18,358 nucleotides of DNA from a bacterium (GTDB lineage: Bacteria; Patescibacteriota; Minisyncoccia; Phycocordibacterales; UBA10002): the NCBI GenBank assembly GCA_030649775.1, contig JAUSFR010000052.1, forward strand, positions 1 to 18,358. Direction: 5' to 3'. Of this stretch, positions 6,445 through 14,395 are shown piece after piece (within the stretch, counting starts at the first letter, position 1; each line of letters begins with the position of its first letter). A model generated the notes under the pieces. It ran no database searches and was not told where the DNA came from. It was given only the letters and a program-made list of their open reading frames with translations. The position numbers and the translations under genes are program-made.

Positions 6445-8175
6445 CTATTTCTTAACCGTCGTTGCGATTTTGAGGGGAAGCGAAACGCTAAAGGTGCTCC
6501 CCCTGTCTTTGACGCTCCCCGCGCTGACACTTCCGCCGTGGCCCTCCGCAATCCATTTCACGATAGCGAGCCCGAGCCCAATGCTGTTTCCGCCGGAGCG
6601 GTGGAACTTATCGGCCCGATAAAATCGTTCAAAGACGTGAGGGAGGTCTTCCTTGGATATGCCGATGCCGTCGTCGGTGATAGTGATAACGATATGGTCG
6701 CTTAATTTTAAAACCGTAATGTTTGTATGGCCGTTTATAGTGCCGTAGATAATGGAATTTTTGATAAGATTGATGAGCATCTTTTCCAGATACATCTTAT
6801 CTCCCATCAGGACCGTGTCCGAAATTCTCCCGGTGGTGATGGAAACATTTTTCTGAAACGCGAGAGCTTTGCATCTTCCCACCACGACGTCAATGAGTGA
6901 CTTCAAATGTATTTTTTCAAAGAGAATTCGGTTTTTAAGTTCCCACGCCTTGGAGGTTACGAGACTTAGCTCGGTAAGGATACTTGAGAGGTGTTTTATC
7001 TCGTAGTTTATTGCCCTTAGGGCGCTTTTCGCGGGCTTTGGATTTTTCCCTTTGCTCCTGAGCGCCAAGTCCACATTACCCTTGATAATCGCAATGGGAG
7101 TACGAAGCTCATGAGTCGCATCCGCAATGGATTCTACCTTCATTCGTTCCTCTTTAAGAAGTCTTTTAGTCTCCTTGATGAGGTCAAGTCGCTTGCGCTC
7201 AGTAATGTCACGAATATTGCACTGAATGACCAAGGTATCACCGACCATATAGGAATTACTTACAAACTCAACTTCAATTGACCGCCCGTCTTTCGTCTCA
7301 AGTGGAAGATTTTCGTAGCGCAAAAATCCTTGAGTTTGCAATACCTTAAACGCGTCTTTGGACGCCTTCATATTCCTAAACGCTCCGACTTCCCACAATT
7401 TTTTATTAAGAAATTCATCTTTGGAATAGCCCAGGAGATTTTCAAGAAATGGGTTCACATCGGTTATTTGACCAGTTTCAGAATTCAGAATTAAAATACC
7501 GTCATGAGCGGTCTCAAACAGACGACGGTATCTGATTTCAGAATCTCTGGACTGTGTCTCAATCTTGGTTTGTTCTCCCGCCTTGAGGCGGAGTTCCTCC
7601 GCTGTTATCGCAAGATTTTGCCTCACCTCTTCCTTTTCCTTGGCGATTAGCGCGAGTTCCCGAGCCTTGAGACGAAGATTTTCGGCGGTGACGGCAAGTT
7701 CCCCCGCTTTGAGACGAAGTTCCTCGGCGGTGACGGCAAGCTTGCGCCTCACTTCTTCCTTTTCTTTGGCAATGACCGCGAGCTCCTTGGCCTTGAAACT
7801 TAACTTCCGTGCCGTGATGGCAAGTTTGCGTCTAATAGTTTCCTTTTCCCTCGCCGTGACGGCGAGCTCCTTGGCCTTAAGCCGAAGCGCCTCGGCCGTT
7901 ATCGCGAGCTTCTGCCTGATGGCCTCCTTCTCTCTCGCCACCACCGCAAGTTCCCTCGCTTTGACACTAAGTTTCTTTGCCGTCAGTGCGAGTTCCCGAG
8001 CCTTGAGACTTAGCTTCTTTGCCGTTACGGCAAGTTTCTGACGGATAGCTTCCTTCTCTCTTGCCGTGACGGCAAGCTTTCTTGCTTTGAGGCGAAACTT
8101 TTCTGCCGTTACAATAAGTTGTTTTCTTTTCATCCCGTTAGAAGCAGAGGGGGGCACCGACTTATCCGGTAACAC
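6445..8175 (-). CDS. Soluble PAS histidine kinase with long N-terminal coiled-coil repeat
   Basis: A 576-residue sensor kinase with no membrane helix. Residues about 20-205 are a repetitive coiled coil built on (K/E)LAVTAxxLxLKAR and REKEAIRQ units. Then come a PAS domain (about 212-328, ETAHDGILILN through the IRDITERK exit), HisKA with phospho-acceptor His355 (ATHELRTP), and a HATPase domain: N box with Asn473 (NLIKNS), DDGIG (501-505), FERFYR (515-520) and GLGLAIVK (533-540). It should autophosphorylate and pass phosphate to the regulator encoded 106 bp upstream. Start choice: the GTG at 8175 has GGAGGT just 2 nt upstream, while the ATG at 8133 has no good site and lies in an inverted-repeat arm. 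Either start leaves the domains intact. The trigger is unknown; a cytoplasmic signal or a PAS partner is likely. Confidence 0.93.
   Translation of the reverse strand: MLPDKSVPPSASNGMKRKQLIVTAEKFRLKARKLAVTAREKEAIRQKLAVTAKKLSLKARELALTAKKLSVKARELAVVAREKEAIRQKLAITAEALRLKAKELAVTAREKETIRRKLAITARKLSFKAKELAVIAKEKEEVRRKLAVTAEELRLKAGELAVTAENLRLKARELALIAKEKEEVRQNLAITAEELRLKAGEQTKIETQSRDSEIRYRRLFETAHDGILILNSETGQITDVNPFLENLLGYSKDEFLNKKLWEVGAFRNMKASKDAFKVLQTQGFLRYENLPLETKDGRSIEVEFVSNSYMVGDTLVIQCNIRDITERKRLDLIKETKRLLKEERMKVESIADATHELRTPIAIIKGNVDLALRSKGKNPKPAKSALRAINYEIKHLSSILTELSLVTSKAWELKNRILFEKIHLKSLIDVVVGRCKALAFQKNVSITTGRISDTVLMGDKMYLEKMLINLIKNSIIYGTINGHTNITVLKLSDHIVITITDDGIGISKEDLPHVFERFYRADKFHRSGGNSIGLGLAIVKWIAEGHGGSVSAGSVKDRGSTFSVSLPLKIATTVKK
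7561..8118 (-). repeat. Tandem coding repeat (coiled-coil region of the histidine kinase)
   Basis: About 560 bp of degenerate tandem repeat within the kinase gene. At protein level it alternates 14-residue units of the type ELAVTAxxLxLKAR with REKEAIRQK inserts, giving a 28-residue higher period. The high similarity among units suggests growth by slippage or unequal crossover. Open frames on the opposite strand here (for example 7565-8041) are shadows of this repeat. Confidence 0.85.
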
Positions 8176-8240
8176 CTACCTCCATTACAAATGACGTAGC
8201 TTATGTTTTGTTTATTAATTCTTGTGACTTCTAACGGGAT
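8132..8240 (-). promoter_or_regulatory. 13-bp inverted repeat spanning the kinase start region
   Basis: ATCCCGTTAGAAG (8132-8144) and CTTCTAACGGGAT (8228-8240) are exact reverse complements, 83 bp apart. In a minus-strand transcript running on from the regulator gene they could pair, looping out the GGAGGT and GTG start of the kinase. The internal ATG at 8133 would then be partly buried. This is a possible translational control element or a paired operator; only the repeat itself is observed. Confidence 0.45.
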
Positions 8241-8281
8241 TCATTTTTTGGAATTTGGAAGGTGAGTGGCGCTCTATTCGA

Positions 8282-8950
8282 CTATTCCTTCAAAGCAAAC
8301 CCCACCCCGCGTATTGTATGAATCAGATGTTTCTTCGCGCCCTTCCCTAGCTTCGCGCGCAGATAGTTGATATGCACGTTGAGTTCATTGTTGGTTTCCT
8401 CAAACGTCGGTCCCCACGCGTGGTTAAGCAACTTCCTCCGTGTGAGTGCCTCACCTTGACTCCCAAGGAGCACGTCAAGAAGTTTGTACTCCTTGGGAGT
8501 GAGAGAAATGACCTTACCGGCTCTCGTAACCTCGTGTCTCTTCTTGTCCATTACCACATCGGCAATTTTGAGCACATTTGAATCGGTCGTCCTTCGGCGA
8601 CGAAGCACCGCCCGAATACGCGCCAAAAGTTCGGTGATGCCAAACGGTTTTATGAGGTAATCGTCAGCGCCAACATCAAGCCCTGCAACGCGGTCCTCCG
8701 TACTCCCCCTCGCGGTGAGCATGATAATGGGGGTATGAATTTCTCGCGCGCGAAGTTCCTTACAAACCGTAAAGCCGTCCTTTTTGGGGAGGAGAATATC
8801 CAAAATAATCATACTGTACACATTCTTCATTGCTTTCGCGAGACCTTCTTCCCCGTCGTAAGCAACATCAACCGAATAGCGCTCGGTTTTGAGCGCGCGC
8901 TTTAAAATATCAACGAGTTTCTTCTCGTCTTCAATGATGAGAATGGGCAT
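8282..8950 (-). CDS. OmpR/PhoB-type response regulator
   Basis: A 222-residue two-domain regulator. The receiver domain (about 1-118) has the acidic pair Glu7/Asp8, phospho-acceptor Asp51 (IILDILLPKKDG), Thr79 (MLTARG) and Lys101 (IKPFG). The C-terminal winged helix (about 130-222) has SLTPKEYKLLDVLL, the recognition-helix region TNNELNVHINYLRAKL and the end IHTIRGVGFAL. It should bind DNA when phosphorylated by the kinase encoded just downstream (stop to kinase start 106 bp). The start at MPILIIEDE (8950) matches the family; an ATG three codons upstream (8959) is also possible. The targets are unknown. The AT-rich upstream gap is shared with the divergent sigma-factor gene. Confidence 0.94.
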   Translation of the reverse strand: MPILIIEDEKKLVDILKRALKTERYSVDVAYDGEEGLAKAMKNVYSMIILDILLPKKDGFTVCKELRAREIHTPIIMLTARGSTEDRVAGLDVGADDYLIKPFGITELLARIRAVLRRRRTTDSNVLKIADVVMDKKRHEVTRAGKVISLTPKEYKLLDVLLGSQGEALTRRKLLNHAWGPTFEETNNELNVHINYLRAKLGKGAKKHLIHTIRGVGFALKE

Positions 8951-9086
8951 ACCTGTCATTAAAGCACCGTTTCGTGAAAAAAGCAAGGTGCTGTATTAAA
9001 TCTTTATTAAGCCCTAGTATTAACGTTATATTAAGTATTTACCCGTTACGACACGACGGGATACTCTATAAACACTGTTTAGGTGA

Positions 9087-9115
9087 TTGACTTCACAGCC
9101 TCGTCAGACTACAAT
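9087..9115 (+). promoter_or_regulatory. Sigma-70-type promoter of the ECF-like sigma gene
   Basis: TTGACT (9087-9092), a 17-bp spacer and TACAAT (9110-9115) give a near-consensus housekeeping promoter. Transcription would start near 9122, leaving a leader of about 30 nt before the ATG at 9152. No strong ribosome site is seen in the leader. The promoter suggests the sigma gene is made by the main RNA polymerase and does not depend on its own product. Confidence 0.7.
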
Positions 9116-9151
9116 TGTTAAATTAAGGTTAAATCTATAACTACTCTCGCT

Positions 9152-9709
9152 ATGACCCGCACGCAGGAAATGGAACGACAGGATATACTCACGCTCGCTC
9201 ACCACGATTTTGAGAAAAGGCTCACCACGCATGCCTACTTCAAGGTGAACGACCACAAAATGAGCGAGGACCTTGTGCAGGATACGTTCCTCAAGACATG
9301 GAACTACCTCGCGCGAGGCGGAAAAATTGAGGTTATGAAGGCGTTTTTGTATCACATTCTGAACCACCTTATCGTTGACCAGTACCGAAAGCATAAGACC
9401 TATTCACTAGATACCCTTGTGGAGAAAGGTTTTGAGCCGAGCACGGGCGAACACGCGCGTCTCGTTAATCTACTGGATGGAAAGGCGGCACTTCTCCTCA
9501 TTGCGCAACTTCCGCCCGCCTATCAAAAAGTCTTGCGAATGCGGTATATGCAGGACCTTTCGCTTCAAGAAATGTCGCGTCTCACGGGGCAAACCAAAAA
9601 CGCGCTTGCCGTGCAGGTACATCGCGGTCTTGGGAAGCTCAAGATCCTCCACACCTCCGCCCGAGGCATTACCTCTCCCCTCTCCGCTCCTTTATCTGCT
9701 CGTCTCTAA
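9152..9709 (+). CDS. ECF-like sigma-70 family RNA polymerase sigma factor
   Basis: A 185-residue protein with the two domains of group 4 sigma factors. Region 2 (about 18-80; SEDLVQDTFLKTWNYLARG, then AFLYHILNHLIVDQYRKHK) binds core polymerase and the -10 element. Region 4 (about 112-165; LPPAYQKVLRMRYMQDLSLQEMSRLTGQTKNALAVQVHRGLGKL) is the helix-turn-helix for the -35. There is no region 1.1 or 3. It is single-copy on the plus strand with no anti-sigma gene next to it, and it is divergent from the response regulator. The last 20 residues are low-complexity. Its regulon cannot be told from this window. Confidence 0.9.
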   Translation: MTRTQEMERQDILTLAHHDFEKRLTTHAYFKVNDHKMSEDLVQDTFLKTWNYLARGGKIEVMKAFLYHILNHLIVDQYRKHKTYSLDTLVEKGFEPSTGEHARLVNLLDGKAALLLIAQLPPAYQKVLRMRYMQDLSLQEMSRLTGQTKNALAVQVHRGLGKLKILHTSARGITSPLSAPLSARL

Positions 9710-9726
9710 ATTATAGTCACGTGGGG

Positions 9727-9937
9727 TAGGACTTACGCACTTTGCACTTTTCTGTTATTCCCGCGCCTGCCCGCCGAAGCCGCTCCCGCCTGCGTTCCGC
9801 CTGTCTGCGTAACCACGCACAGGCAGACGAACGGGCAGGTCGGCGCAGGCGGGGAGGCGGGAATCCAGTATAGAGCCCTTTTTTGAGGCTCTGGGTTCCC
9901 CTTTTCAGGGGAATGACACCGATTGCGTAGGTCCTAT
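9727..9937. repeat. MITE-like palindromic element, copy 3
   Basis: The longest copy (about 210 bp), starting TAGGACTTACGCA and ending TGCGTAGGTCCTA. The extra length is in the left interior, where GCCTGTCTGCG pairs with CGCACAGGCAGAC and GCCTGCCCG pairs with CGGGCAGG. The centre has AGAGCC/GGCTCT, and the right arm TTCCCCTTTTCAGGGGAA replaces the TTCCACTTTAGAGTGGAA of copies 2 and 4 with both stem sides changed together. The flanks share TGGGGTA (9722-9728 and 9938-9944). It lies between the sigma gene and the convergent CxxC protein gene. Nothing else is seen in 9710-10000. Confidence 0.85.
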
Positions 9938-10000
9938 TGGGGTAACGAGCTGGGTAAATCCCAACCGATTGAGTTGAGCGATACCATATTTATCCTCTCC

Positions 10001-10543
10001 TTATTTCCTTTTGGTCTTTGCCTTTTTCCCTGCTTCTTTTTTTGATTTTGAGGATATAGCCTTTTGAGGAACTTCCATGACGCTCGCGACTATTTCTTTG
10101 AGTGATTCCTTCGCGGGGGGAGGGACACTTTCCTTTTTTGAACCTTCAACTTTTTGAAGCAGGCGGTCTAGCTTTGCAATAACGACATCCAGCTGGCGTT
10201 TGATATCTTCAATCTGCCGATTGTTTGTGTTCCCGTCGGGGCGTGACGTAGGCGGGGCATTGAAATCACGTTTGGGGAAGTTATCTCCCTCATTTCTTGA
10301 AAAATTACCTGTCGGTGTGTTTGACTTCGTTTTGTCAAAACAATCGTGACAGTACACCGGTCGGTCGCCACTCGGGCGGAACGGCACTTCGCAGGTCTTT
10401 TGACACTTTGCGCACACCGCTTTATGCATCTCCTTCGGACCGTCCCAATTCTTCTTACCAAAGCGATTGCCACCCGAAAATCCTCCTCGGTCGCCTCCTT
10501 TGTTTCCCCCGCCAAACTTGCTGTTGTGTTTGAAATCTTTCAT
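10001..10543 (-). CDS. CxxC zinc-ribbon protein with Gly-rich start and basic tail
   Basis: A 180-residue protein of a type common in CPR genomes. The N terminus (about 1-35) is Gly/Asn/Lys/Arg-rich, like an RNA-binding disordered segment. A zinc-binding module follows with Cys44, Cys47, Cys51, Cys65 and Cys68 (AVCAKCQKTCEVPF then PVYCHDCF). Residues about 105-130 form a short helix or coiled coil (QIEDIKRQLDVVIAKLDRLLQKV), and the tail is Lys/Ala-rich and basic. A nucleic-acid or ribosome-associated role is plausible but not shown. The start at 10543 is set by GGAG 7 nt upstream; the longer frame to 10594 would enter the terminator. It is downstream of the SWIB gene, separated by a terminator. 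Confidence 0.82.
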   Translation of the reverse strand: MKDFKHNSKFGGGNKGGDRGGFSGGNRFGKKNWDGPKEMHKAVCAKCQKTCEVPFRPSGDRPVYCHDCFDKTKSNTPTGNFSRNEGDNFPKRDFNAPPTSRPDGNTNNRQIEDIKRQLDVVIAKLDRLLQKVEGSKKESVPPPAKESLKEIVASVMEVPQKAISSKSKKEAGKKAKTKRK

Positions 10544-10589
10544 AGGTAGCTCCAGACTAAGCTTTAATTTCGCGAAAAGCAAGCAAAAA

Positions 10590-10630
10590 CACAAAAGCCG
10601 TCCCGACGGTACATCGGAACGGCCTTTTTT
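10590..10630. terminator. Bidirectional intrinsic terminator
   Basis: GCCGTCCCGA (10597-10606) pairs with TCGGAACGGC (10614-10623) with one G-T pair around a 7-nt loop. On the minus strand it is followed by TTTTGTGTTTTTG, which ends the SWIB transcript; on the plus strand by six T's. It separates the SWIB and CxxC genes into two units. Confidence 0.9.
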
Positions 10631-10651
10631 CTTTACCTGTTTTAGAGCGGC

Positions 10652-10906
10652 TTAGGAAAGGTGCTTTGAGACGAGCTTGGTCATCTCAAACATATTGACC
10701 ACCGCTTTCCCGCCAAAAACCTTCTTCAAGGCCTCATCCGCAAGAATATTGCGCTTGTTTGTCGGGTCCTGAAGATTCTTGCCCTTGATATACACCCAGA
10801 GCTTCTTTACCACCTCGGAGCGAGGCAACGGACCTTTACCGACAACGACCTCAAGGTCGGCGCTTACATTTAGAGGCTTCATGAACGCGGAGTTCTCTTT
10901 TGCCAT
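10652..10906 (-). CDS. SWIB/MDM2-domain protein
   Basis: An 84-residue protein that is almost entirely one SWIB domain (about 8-82). The family pattern is clear: an entry like AFMKPLNVSADLEVVVG, then PLPRSEVVKKLWVYIKGKNLQD, NKRNILADEALKKVFGGK and a final helix MFEMTKLVSKHL. In eukaryotes the fold sits in chromatin remodellers; stand-alone bacterial copies occur in Chlamydiae, some CPR and others, where a role in DNA topology or gene regulation has been proposed. The Lys-rich surface fits contact with DNA. No Shine-Dalgarno sequence is seen upstream of 10906. It is followed by a strong terminator. Confidence 0.92.
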   Translation of the reverse strand: MAKENSAFMKPLNVSADLEVVVGKGPLPRSEVVKKLWVYIKGKNLQDPTNKRNILADEALKKVFGGKAVVNMFEMTKLVSKHLS

Positions 10907-11053
10907 AAATATTGCTTTACTATTAATTAAAGAATAACCCTATTAGTCTACCATAGAGGGGAAAAACGCGCTTGTCCACGCGCTACAGGACAGCCCCCAA
11001 TAGCCACCCGAATGCAAAACAGCCTTAGTCCCCTGCTTTGGGGATGTTTGTTG

Positions 11054-11695
11054 TCATTTAGTGCTCCACGGAATGACCGCATCCTTTTCGTAGCACTCGT
11101 TTTCGTCAAACGGGCGCTTTTCCGCGAACTGCACGGCGTGACAGGTTTCGTGGATAATGACCTTCGCCGCGTTTTTATGATTCCCATACGGAGTACTGAT
11201 GTCAATAACTCCGGGGTTTATGCTGTAGGTAGAGTAGCACCCTCCCCCAAATCCTCCGCAGGAAATATTGGGATTGATGGAAGTAACATTCGCGCAAAAA
11301 AGAGCATACTGTGGCGGAAACTCTTTTCTCAAATACCTGATGCCCTTCTTTATTGTCGTGTTACTTAGCTCGGTAAGCGCGGGGCGTACCGTCACGAAAC
11401 ATTTATTCTCCATATCAAAGTACACAAAAAAGTGGAAGAACAGGAAAATAACCACAAGTACCCCGAGGCCTATCTTCGCGAACCGCTTTACAATCAGCTT
11501 GTTCGTAGTCCCAAACATCAATCGGTAACCGTCGTTCAGCGTCTTGAACCGGCTTATCGTCACCGCGTCAATTTCATACTTCCGCTCTCTCGTTTCCTCA
11601 AGCTCCGAATACCCGCACCGAAGACACACCTTCACTCCTTCATAGAGCGAAGCCCCGCATTTCGGACACTTTCTTTCGGTGCTTGAACCAATCAT
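11054..11695 (-). CDS. Zinc-ribbon membrane protein with HExxH metallopeptidase-like domain
   Basis: A 213-residue protein. The N-terminal zinc ribbon has Cys10, Cys13, Cys24 and Cys27 (CPKCG, CLRCG). A single membrane helix (about 75-93, rich in Val/Phe) follows, then an external domain with HETCH at 182-186 (VIIHETCHAVQF) and nearby acids (Glu198, Glu200) that could give the third zinc ligand as in gluzincins. The segment CGGFGGGC (146-153) may form a disulphide. The zinc ribbon faces the cytoplasm if the topology is N-in. I do not recognise the family; peptidase activity is inferred only from the motif. Its ATG overlaps the TGA of the upstream ATPase gene (ATGA, 11692-11695), so the two are translationally coupled. 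The longer frame to 11800 is rejected because it lies inside the ATPase. Confidence 0.75.
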   Translation of the reverse strand: MIGSSTERKCPKCGASLYEGVKVCLRCGYSELEETRERKYEIDAVTISRFKTLNDGYRLMFGTTNKLIVKRFAKIGLGVLVVIFLFFHFFVYFDMENKCFVTVRPALTELSNTTIKKGIRYLRKEFPPQYALFCANVTSINPNISCGGFGGGCYSTYSINPGVIDISTPYGNHKNAAKVIIHETCHAVQFAEKRPFDENECYEKDAVIPWSTK

Positions 11696-14388
11696 AGACG
11701 AGAAATTAGTATACCAGAACGGCGTTTGAACCGAAAAAAGAATTTTCTGATTTCCTCCGCAATCACGACGGAGAATGCTACAGGAATAATGAGAAGCCAC
11801 TCAGAAGGCTCGAGAGGAACGGTATGCAAAATTTCCTGAAAGAGAGACGTATAAATCGCCACCATCTGTAAAAGTACTACCACACAGGTCGCTCCTACCA
11901 GGTAAAGATTCGAAAAGGGATTTAATTGGAAAATTGATTTTGACTCCGAACGGCAATTCCAGGCGTTAAACCACTGAAAGGCCGCTAAGGTCGCAAGCGA
12001 AACAGTCCACGCTTTTTCGATGCTACTATCGGAGTATTGCGCAAAAAGGACAAGCGTGCCAAACATCATGGGAATTGCCATAACGAACATTCGTTGGAGC
12101 ATCAGCTTGTCCACAAGATATTTTTTGGGGTGCTCGAACGTCCCGAGAAGAAGGCCCTTTTCCTTGGGTTCCATGGCAAGTGAGACGTCAAGAAAACCGT
12201 CGGTCACAAAGTTCAGCCAAATAATTTGAGCCGCAAGAAGTGGCAACGGTAATCCCAAAAGCAGAGCGCCGATAATCGTAAGCACTTCCCCGATGCTTGT
12301 GGAAAAAAGATACAAAATTACTTTTTTTATGGTTTTATAAATACTTCTTCCCTCCTCGATGGCGGAGACGATACTGCCAAAATTGTCATCGAGGAGCACG
12401 ATATCGGCCGCTTCTTTGGCAACTTCCGTCCCGATAGTTCCCATAGCAACTCCAAGGTCTGCCGCCACGAGTGATGGTGCGTCATTGACCCCGTCACCGG
12501 TCATGGCAATAATCTCGCCACGCTTCTTAAATGCATTGATAATTTTCAACTTATGCTCCGGCGTTACTCGCGCAAACACCGTTGTTCGGGAAAGCCTTGA
12601 AGTGAGCTCGGAATCGGTCATGGTATCAATCTCGGTTCCCGTCAACAGCTCATCGCCCTCTTGATATATCCCTGCTTCCCGAGCAATAGCCCGGCCGGTA
12701 ATCTTGTGGTCTCCTGTAATCATCACAACCTTGATTCCCGCCTCTTTGGCTCGGGCCATGGCCTCTTTGACCTCCGGGCGCAAAACATCTCGCATACCCA
12801 AAAATCCTACAAAGGTAAGATTCTCAATCGACTGCGAATCGAGTGCTTGCTGTGCGTTGTCGCGGATACCGACGGCAATAATGCGTTGCCCCTTGTCGGA
12901 CATACTGTTCAGAATCTTTTCCAGTCCCGCTTTGTCGTCTTCCCCGAACGTACCCACTCCCGTGGCTCGTATGATGTTCTTTGAGAGTCCTATGACGACC
13001 TCGGGTGCTCCAATCACCGTCAGAAAATTTCTCGTATCGACAGCATTCAGAACCGCCCGGTACTTCCGTTTGTAATCAAAAGGAATTTCCGAAATCATCG
13101 GAGATTCATGCAAGAGGTCTTCCTTTTGAAATCCCATCTTCTGGGCAAAAACCACCAGAGCGGCATCGGTGGGGTCTCCGGTTATATACCAGCGTTTCTC
13201 GGCATCCGAAAATGAAAGCCGAGCGTTTGCCGAAAGAGCCACCGCTTTCCCCATCGCCAGAAGCTCGGGGTGATTCGCCGCATCCACAACACTATGGTCA
13301 AAGGTGAACTCGCCTGTAGGCTCATAACCGACACCGTCAATGCCGAAAAGTTTCCCCGCCGTCCACACTTCCCGCACCACCAATTCGTTCTTCGTGATAG
13401 TTCCTGTTTTATCTACGGCAATAACCCGAGCTTGTCCCAAGGCTTCCACCGCCTGAAGCTTTTTTACCAAAGCGTTTTGCTTGGACATTCTCCACACTCC
13501 GGTCGCAAGCACCAACGTCATCACGATGGGCAACCCCTCGGGAATAATGGAAACCGAAAGCGAAACCACCGTCGTAAACATGGTACGCACCGATTCTCCC
13601 TGCGCGATACCGATACCGAAAAGAATCGCGGAAATAATTCCCACGGCCAGAATGATGGCTCGGGACAAATGTCGAATGTTGGTCTTTAAGGGAATTTCCG
13701 TATCAATGGAAGAAACTTCGGTTGCTATCTTGCCAATGACCGTAGCCGTTCCCGTTGCCACCACGACGGCTTTCCCGTTCCCCGAAACAATATGCGTCCC
13801 CTTGAAAAGCATATTTATTTGGTCGGCTGGAGAAATGGAATCCCCCGTAAGGGTCTCAACTACTTTGTAGACCGGCTCGGATTCTCCGGTAAGCGATGCC
13901 TCATCCGCCTTAAGGCTTTGGGAAATAATTACCCGTGCATCGGCAGGAACTTTTTCCCCTTCCTGCAAATCAATAATATCCCCGGGCACCACCTCTGTGT
14001 CGGCGATGACAAATTCCGCTCCTTCGCGTACCACCGTTGCCTTTGTCTCAACCAATTTTTTAAGCGCGCTTAGAGTATTTTGAGCCTTACCTTCCTGAAG
14101 TGTGCCAACGGTCGCGTTGAAAATGAGTACCGCCATAATAATGGAGGCGTCATTTGCCTCGCCGATGACATAGGTGATTGCGCTTGCAGCGAGCAATATG
14201 AATATGAGGGGACTATTGAACTGTCCCAGAAATATGAAAACGAGAGAAGCTTTCTTCTTCTCTGCCAAACTGTTGGAGCCGTACTGTTTCCTTCTTTCTA
14301 AAACCTCTTCGACGGAAAGTCCGTGCGCAGATGTTACAAGTCTTTTAAATACTTGCTCGATGGACAATGCATGCCATTTTGTTTCCAT
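11692..14388 (-). CDS. P2A-type (calcium-type) cation-transporting P-type ATPase
   Basis: An 898-residue pump of normal length. In order it has an N-terminal cation ATPase domain, M1-M2, the actuator loop with TGES (about 167-170), and M4 with PEGLP (about 283-287). The phosphorylation site DKTGT follows (Asp326), then the nucleotide domain, TGD (about 558), GDGVND (about 632-636) and M5-M10. The M4 Glu, the M5 Glu in TSIGE and the M6 set N-x-x-T-D in WLNFVTDG match calcium ligands of SERCA, but the M5 Asn of SERCA (SSNVGE) is Ser here. Site II therefore looks intact and site I altered, as in one-ion pumps. Calcium (or manganese) export is likely; the ion is not proven. The ATG at 14388 is preferred over a TTG six codons upstream, which would contain the likely -10 box. 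It is coupled to the metallopeptidase-like gene by overlap. Confidence 0.94.
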   Translation of the reverse strand: METKWHALSIEQVFKRLVTSAHGLSVEEVLERRKQYGSNSLAEKKKASLVFIFLGQFNSPLIFILLAASAITYVIGEANDASIIMAVLIFNATVGTLQEGKAQNTLSALKKLVETKATVVREGAEFVIADTEVVPGDIIDLQEGEKVPADARVIISQSLKADEASLTGESEPVYKVVETLTGDSISPADQINMLFKGTHIVSGNGKAVVVATGTATVIGKIATEVSSIDTEIPLKTNIRHLSRAIILAVGIISAILFGIGIAQGESVRTMFTTVVSLSVSIIPEGLPIVMTLVLATGVWRMSKQNALVKKLQAVEALGQARVIAVDKTGTITKNELVVREVWTAGKLFGIDGVGYEPTGEFTFDHSVVDAANHPELLAMGKAVALSANARLSFSDAEKRWYITGDPTDAALVVFAQKMGFQKEDLLHESPMISEIPFDYKRKYRAVLNAVDTRNFLTVIGAPEVVIGLSKNIIRATGVGTFGEDDKAGLEKILNSMSDKGQRIIAVGIRDNAQQALDSQSIENLTFVGFLGMRDVLRPEVKEAMARAKEAGIKVVMITGDHKITGRAIAREAGIYQEGDELLTGTEIDTMTDSELTSRLSRTTVFARVTPEHKLKIINAFKKRGEIIAMTGDGVNDAPSLVAADLGVAMGTIGTEVAKEAADIVLLDDNFGSIVSAIEEGRSIYKTIKKVILYLFSTSIGEVLTIIGALLLGLPLPLLAAQIIWLNFVTDGFLDVSLAMEPKEKGLLLGTFEHPKKYLVDKLMLQRMFVMAIPMMFGTLVLFAQYSDSSIEKAWTVSLATLAAFQWFNAWNCRSESKSIFQLNPFSNLYLVGATCVVVLLQMVAIYTSLFQEILHTVPLEPSEWLLIIPVAFSVVIAEEIRKFFFRFKRRSGILISRL

Positions 14389-14395
14389 AGCAACT

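Noticed and set aside
7565..8041. 158-codon plus-strand frame of Ser/Ala/Leu repeats
   Set aside because: It is the opposite strand of the tandem coiled-coil repeat of the histidine kinase.
10948..11205. 85-codon minus-strand frame
   Set aside because: Overlaps the end of the HExxH gene in another frame; rich in Arg/Ser without pattern and no ribosome site.
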